Source of the DNA: Rhodospirillaceae bacterium
GTDB taxonomy: Bacteria > Pseudomonadota > Alphaproteobacteria > Rhodospirillales > Rhodospirillaceae
Length of the DNA stretch: 7,744 nt
Reading direction: 5' to 3'
Assembly: GCA_016937315.1 (NCBI GenBank)
Contig: JAFGWD010000301.1
Location: forward strand, 1 to 7,744
The notes under the pieces: model-generated
Told to the model about the DNA's origin: nothing
Seen by the model: only the letters and a program-made list of their open reading frames with translations
Databases searched by the model: none
Translations under genes and position numbers: made by a program
Shown: in pieces, positions 5,960 to 7,744 of the stretch
Position numbering within the stretch: the first letter of the stretch is position 1
Layout: each line of letters starts with the position of its first letter

Positions 5960-6838
5960 TCAAGCCGCAAACCGGACTTCCGCCTGCATGGCAAGCCGTC
6001 CCTCTGAGTTCTGGGCCCAGAGGGTATACGCTCCGTCATCGGACTGTGGGGTCTTGCAGCCGTGAATGGAAAACGGAGCCGTATCGAACAACGGGCTGAC
6101 GGCCCGAAACGAAAAAGACGCCAGCGTTCTGGCGGGGAATGCGTTCCGCACCAGATCCACCAGCAAGGTGGCGGTCAACGGACCATGGAACACCAAACCT
6201 GGGTATCCCTCTTCCTCGGTACAAAACGCGCGGTCATAATGAATACGGTGACCGTTAAAGGTCAGCGCTGAATACCGGAACAGCAACACCGAGTCCGGCA
6301 CCACATCCCGCGAAAATTCAGGGACCAAGGCGGCCAAACCTGGTTTCGGTTTGGCCGCTCCAGGGGCATCATAGTCACGGTAAACGATGTCATGCTCTTC
6401 GGTCAGACAGGCTACGCCGTCCTGGGACAGGTCATGCCGCACGGTCACGAAGACCAAAGGTCCCGTCTTGCCCTGTTTGACCTGAACATCGGTCACGGTG
6501 GAGTGTTTCTCCGCCGCCCGACCAACGGCCAAAGGGGCCATCCAGGTCAGACGCCCACCTGCCCACATCCGGCGCGGCAACGGCACCGGCGGCAAAAAGC
6601 CACCCAGTGCCGGATGACCATCGCGCCCAAGGAGGGAGCGGCGCATGCGGGGCATGAAGAACAGCCAATGCCACAATGGTGGCAGAGGATCTCCGACTTG
6701 AGGCAATGGATCGTCACGGTCGATAGTCGCCGACATCGCTGCAACCTGCGCGGCAACGATCTCATCTCGCACGGTTTCCGTCCGTCCGATCCAAGACCTC
6801 AAATGGTCCGCTGCTTGCGAGTCAAGGCCACTGGTCAT
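5960..6838 (-). CDS. Two-hot-dog acyl-CoA hydratase (MaoC/FAS1-like dehydratase; itaconyl/mesaconyl-CoA hydratase type)
   Basis: A 292-residue enoyl-CoA hydratase-like protein with two hot-dog folds in one chain. Relatives include mesaconyl-C4-CoA hydratase, bacterial itaconyl-CoA hydratase (Ich/RipB) and eukaryotic Htd2. Visible markers: WIGRTETVRDE (16-26), DRDDPLPQVGDPLPPLWHW (40-58), GGFLPPVPLPRRMWAGG (79-95), GPLVFVTVRHDL (126-137), TEEHDIVYRDY (146-156), then the catalytic-type segment RYSALTFNGHRIHYD (188-202) and VFHGPLTATLL (216-226). The frame is open to TTG at 6871, but ATG at 6838 is preceded by GGACGG with six-base spacing and gives the usual N-terminus. A possible promoter lies at 6886-6914 and a probable terminator about 50 bases past the stop. 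The exact acyl-CoA substrate cannot be read from the sequence; no CoA-transferase or lyase partner is present here. Confidence 0.85.
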   Translation of the reverse strand: MTSGLDSQAADHLRSWIGRTETVRDEIVAAQVAAMSATIDRDDPLPQVGDPLPPLWHWLFFMPRMRRSLLGRDGHPALGGFLPPVPLPRRMWAGGRLTWMAPLAVGRAAEKHSTVTDVQVKQGKTGPLVFVTVRHDLSQDGVACLTEEHDIVYRDYDAPGAAKPKPGLAALVPEFSRDVVPDSVLLFRYSALTFNGHRIHYDRAFCTEEEGYPGLVFHGPLTATLLVDLVRNAFPARTLASFSFRAVSPLFDTAPFSIHGCKTPQSDDGAYTLWAQNSEGRLAMQAEVRFAA

Positions 6839-6885
6839 CGACAGCCGTCCAATACCGCCAGAAAGTGACAAAATCCAGGTTCTAA

Positions 6886-6914
6886 AGTGTAGAATTGAGT
6901 CGCAACCACCACAA
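6886..6914 (-). promoter_or_regulatory. Possible sigma70-type promoter of the hydratase gene
   Basis: On the minus strand TTGTGG (6914-6909) and TACACT (6891-6886) are 17 bases apart, the ideal spacing, with 3/6 and 4/6 matches to TTGACA and TATAAT. It would start transcription about 40 bases before the ATG at 6838. The match is moderate and found by eye. Confidence 0.35.
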
Positions 6915-7014
6915 ATGATCGTTTTTCACGCTTCGCATGAATCGAATTCCGCGCATGGCAGCGGGTCCATTTTGTGGCACAGTATTTAGTGCAAGGAACA
7001 TAGGCTCTGGCACC

Positions 7015-7470
7015 ATGACCGTGACAACAGATCCGTTTGGCATCAGTGAACACGACCGCACGGAACGCCACTTGCGCGAAACCGTGCAGGCGTTGCGTGA
7101 TGCCCTCGACATCGCACAAGCTGGCCGTGACGCCGCGATTCAGGCGGCATTGAGCGAAAGCAACGGCACCATCATGCAGATGCAGGCCACCATCCAGCAC
7201 CTGCGAGATGCCTTGGAGTCTCAAGCCTTCGAGGCTGACCGCGCCCTTCAGGCTGAACGCGCCACGGCGCAAGCTGAAATTACCGCGTTGCGGGCAACCG
7301 CCAGCGCCTTACGCGACTCTTTGGAACAGGTCCGCGATGACTGCACAGAACGCGTACAAATCTGCACGGCAAAAGCAGCGGCGGAAATCCAAGACCTGCA
7401 CACCACCATCCAAATTTTGCGTAACCGTCTGGACCACCAGGTGACGGAGACCTCCGATGATCGCCGCTAA
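7015..7470 (+). CDS. Small coiled-coil protein made of 36-residue repeats
   Basis: I do not recognise a family. From ATG 7015 the protein has 151 residues, is strongly charged and Ala/Gln/Leu-rich, and has no signal peptide or membrane segment, so it should be a cytoplasmic, largely helical coiled coil. After a 20-residue lead, the pattern x-x-T-hydrophobic-x-x-LRDxL recurs at residues 21, 57, 93 and 129, exactly 36 apart; the fourth unit is cut after 23 residues by the stop. Two cysteines (110, 117) lie in the third unit. The frame is open back to ATG 6937, but those 26 residues show no repeat and no ribosome binding site; 7015 also lacks a close one (AAGGAA lies 16 bases upstream), so the start is uncertain. 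The stop overlaps the downstream GAF gene by 14 bases, suggesting translational coupling and a shared role, perhaps as an oligomerising or regulatory partner. Confidence 0.75.
   Translation: MTVTTDPFGISEHDRTERHLRETVQALRDALDIAQAGRDAAIQAALSESNGTIMQMQATIQHLRDALESQAFEADRALQAERATAQAEITALRATASALRDSLEQVRDDCTERVQICTAKAAAEIQDLHTTIQILRNRLDHQVTETSDDRR
7075..7467 (+). repeat. 3.6 tandem 36-codon (108-base) repeats inside the coiled-coil gene
   Basis: Units run 7075-7182, 7183-7290, 7291-7398 and 7399-7467 (partial). At protein level the three full units align without gaps and share T3, L7, R8, D9, L11, Q23 and I33, with hydrophobic residues at 4 (V, I, A), 22 and 36. The fourth keeps T3, L7, R8 and L11 and has Ile at 4. 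At DNA level the units are well diverged, so the duplication is old and kept by selection. Thirty-six residues equal ten turns of an ideal alpha helix, or two 7- plus two 11-residue strides. Confidence 0.85.
7446..7450 (+). promoter_or_regulatory. Ribosome binding site of the GAF gene inside the upstream gene
   Basis: GGAGA lies six bases before ATG 7457 and wholly inside the last codons of the coiled-coil gene. Ribosomes finishing that gene would pass over it, which fits coupled translation and fixes the GAF start. Confidence 0.7.
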
Positions 7471-7744
7471 CACGCCTTCCCGACGCGCAAAGCCTCGGGC
7501 AAAACCCCAAAGCCGCGACACCGACCGGCTGCTTTTGGAACTGACCCGTCGCATGGCCGAGGCAGAAACCTTGGACGCGCAGTTGCAAACTCTGATCGAC
7601 ATCGCAACCAATGCCTTAAGGGCAGAGCGCGGCACTATTTTTCTGAACGATCCCGACTCGCGGGAATTGTATTCCCGCGTCGTGGTCGGCGGCGTCACGC
7701 GCGAAATTCGCATCCTGAACAGCAGCGGCCTAGCCGGACACGCC
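7457..7744 (+). CDS. GAF-domain signalling protein, N-terminal part (partial)
   Basis: Ninety-six codons are open from ATG 7457 to the window edge. A basic, Arg/Lys/Pro-rich lead (1-20) is followed by the start of a GAF domain: RLLLELTRRMAEAETLDAQL (24-43), TLIDIATNALRAERGTIFLN (45-64), DPDSRELYSRV (65-75) and REIRILNSSGLAGHA (82-96). GAF domains bind small molecules or cyclic nucleotides and sit at the N-terminus of adenylate/guanylate cyclases, histidine kinases and diguanylate cyclases. The wording here is most like the GAF regions of bacterial adenylate/guanylate cyclases, but the output domain is outside the window, so this is only a leaning. It overlaps the coiled-coil gene by 14 bases in another frame. 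Confidence 0.82.
   Translation, partial: MIAANTPSRRAKPRAKPQSRDTDRLLLELTRRMAEAETLDAQLQTLIDIATNALRAERGTIFLNDPDSRELYSRVVVGGVTREIRILNSSGLAGHA

Noticed and set aside
6975..6993. Possible sigma54 promoter (TGGCAC ... GTGCAA)
   Set aside because: The GG and GC pairs are 15 bases apart start to start, whereas sigma54 sites need 12; the spacing is wrong.
6937..7014. N-terminal extension of the coiled-coil protein from ATG 6937
   Set aside because: The 26 extra residues are not repeat-like and have no ribosome binding site; ATG 7015 is preferred, with some doubt remaining.

Overview
The window looks like chromosomal DNA from an alphaproteobacterium. A member of the Rhodospirillales (Magnetospirillum or Rhodospirillum type) is most likely, judging from the moderately high GC, the GC-rich codon use, the plant/alphaproteobacterial class of glutamate-cysteine ligase and the character of the UbiA, RsmE and GAF proteins. 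The genus is inferred; no rRNA or other decisive marker is present.

Layout. (1) Bases 1-150 carry the 3' end of an IS630-family transposase and the probable right end of that element, which meets the stop codon of the next gene. (2) Bases 148-2142, minus strand, hold ubiA (ubiquinone side-chain attachment) followed after 33 bases by a P1-family (DmpA-like) self-processing aminopeptidase. (3) A 47-base divergent gap leads to a plus-strand run rsmE, gshA and a chorismate mutase (2190-4715), with short gaps and good ribosome binding sites, probably one transcript. (4) Convergent to it lies a GcvA-like LysR regulator (minus, 4749-5663). (5) A structured non-coding interval of about 300 bases (5664-5959) contains a probable minus-strand terminator, two further strong hairpins and an imperfect direct repeat near its edges. 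(6) A two-hot-dog acyl-CoA hydratase of the itaconyl/mesaconyl-CoA type lies on the minus strand (5960-6838). (7) Diverging from it is a two-gene plus-strand unit: a small coiled-coil protein built of exact 36-residue repeats, and a GAF-domain signalling protein that overlaps it by 14 bases and runs off the window.

Functional picture. The left two-thirds is housekeeping: quinone, glutathione, rRNA modification and chorismate metabolism. The LysR/hydratase pair may be a small acyl-CoA degradation module. The least explained material is at the right: the 36-residue-repeat protein translationally coupled to a GAF protein, and the hairpin-rich interval before the LysR gene. I see no CRISPR array, tRNA, rRNA or prophage. 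Two start codons (LysR and hydratase) are best placed downstream of the longest open frame because ribosome binding sites and family N-termini support the shorter forms.
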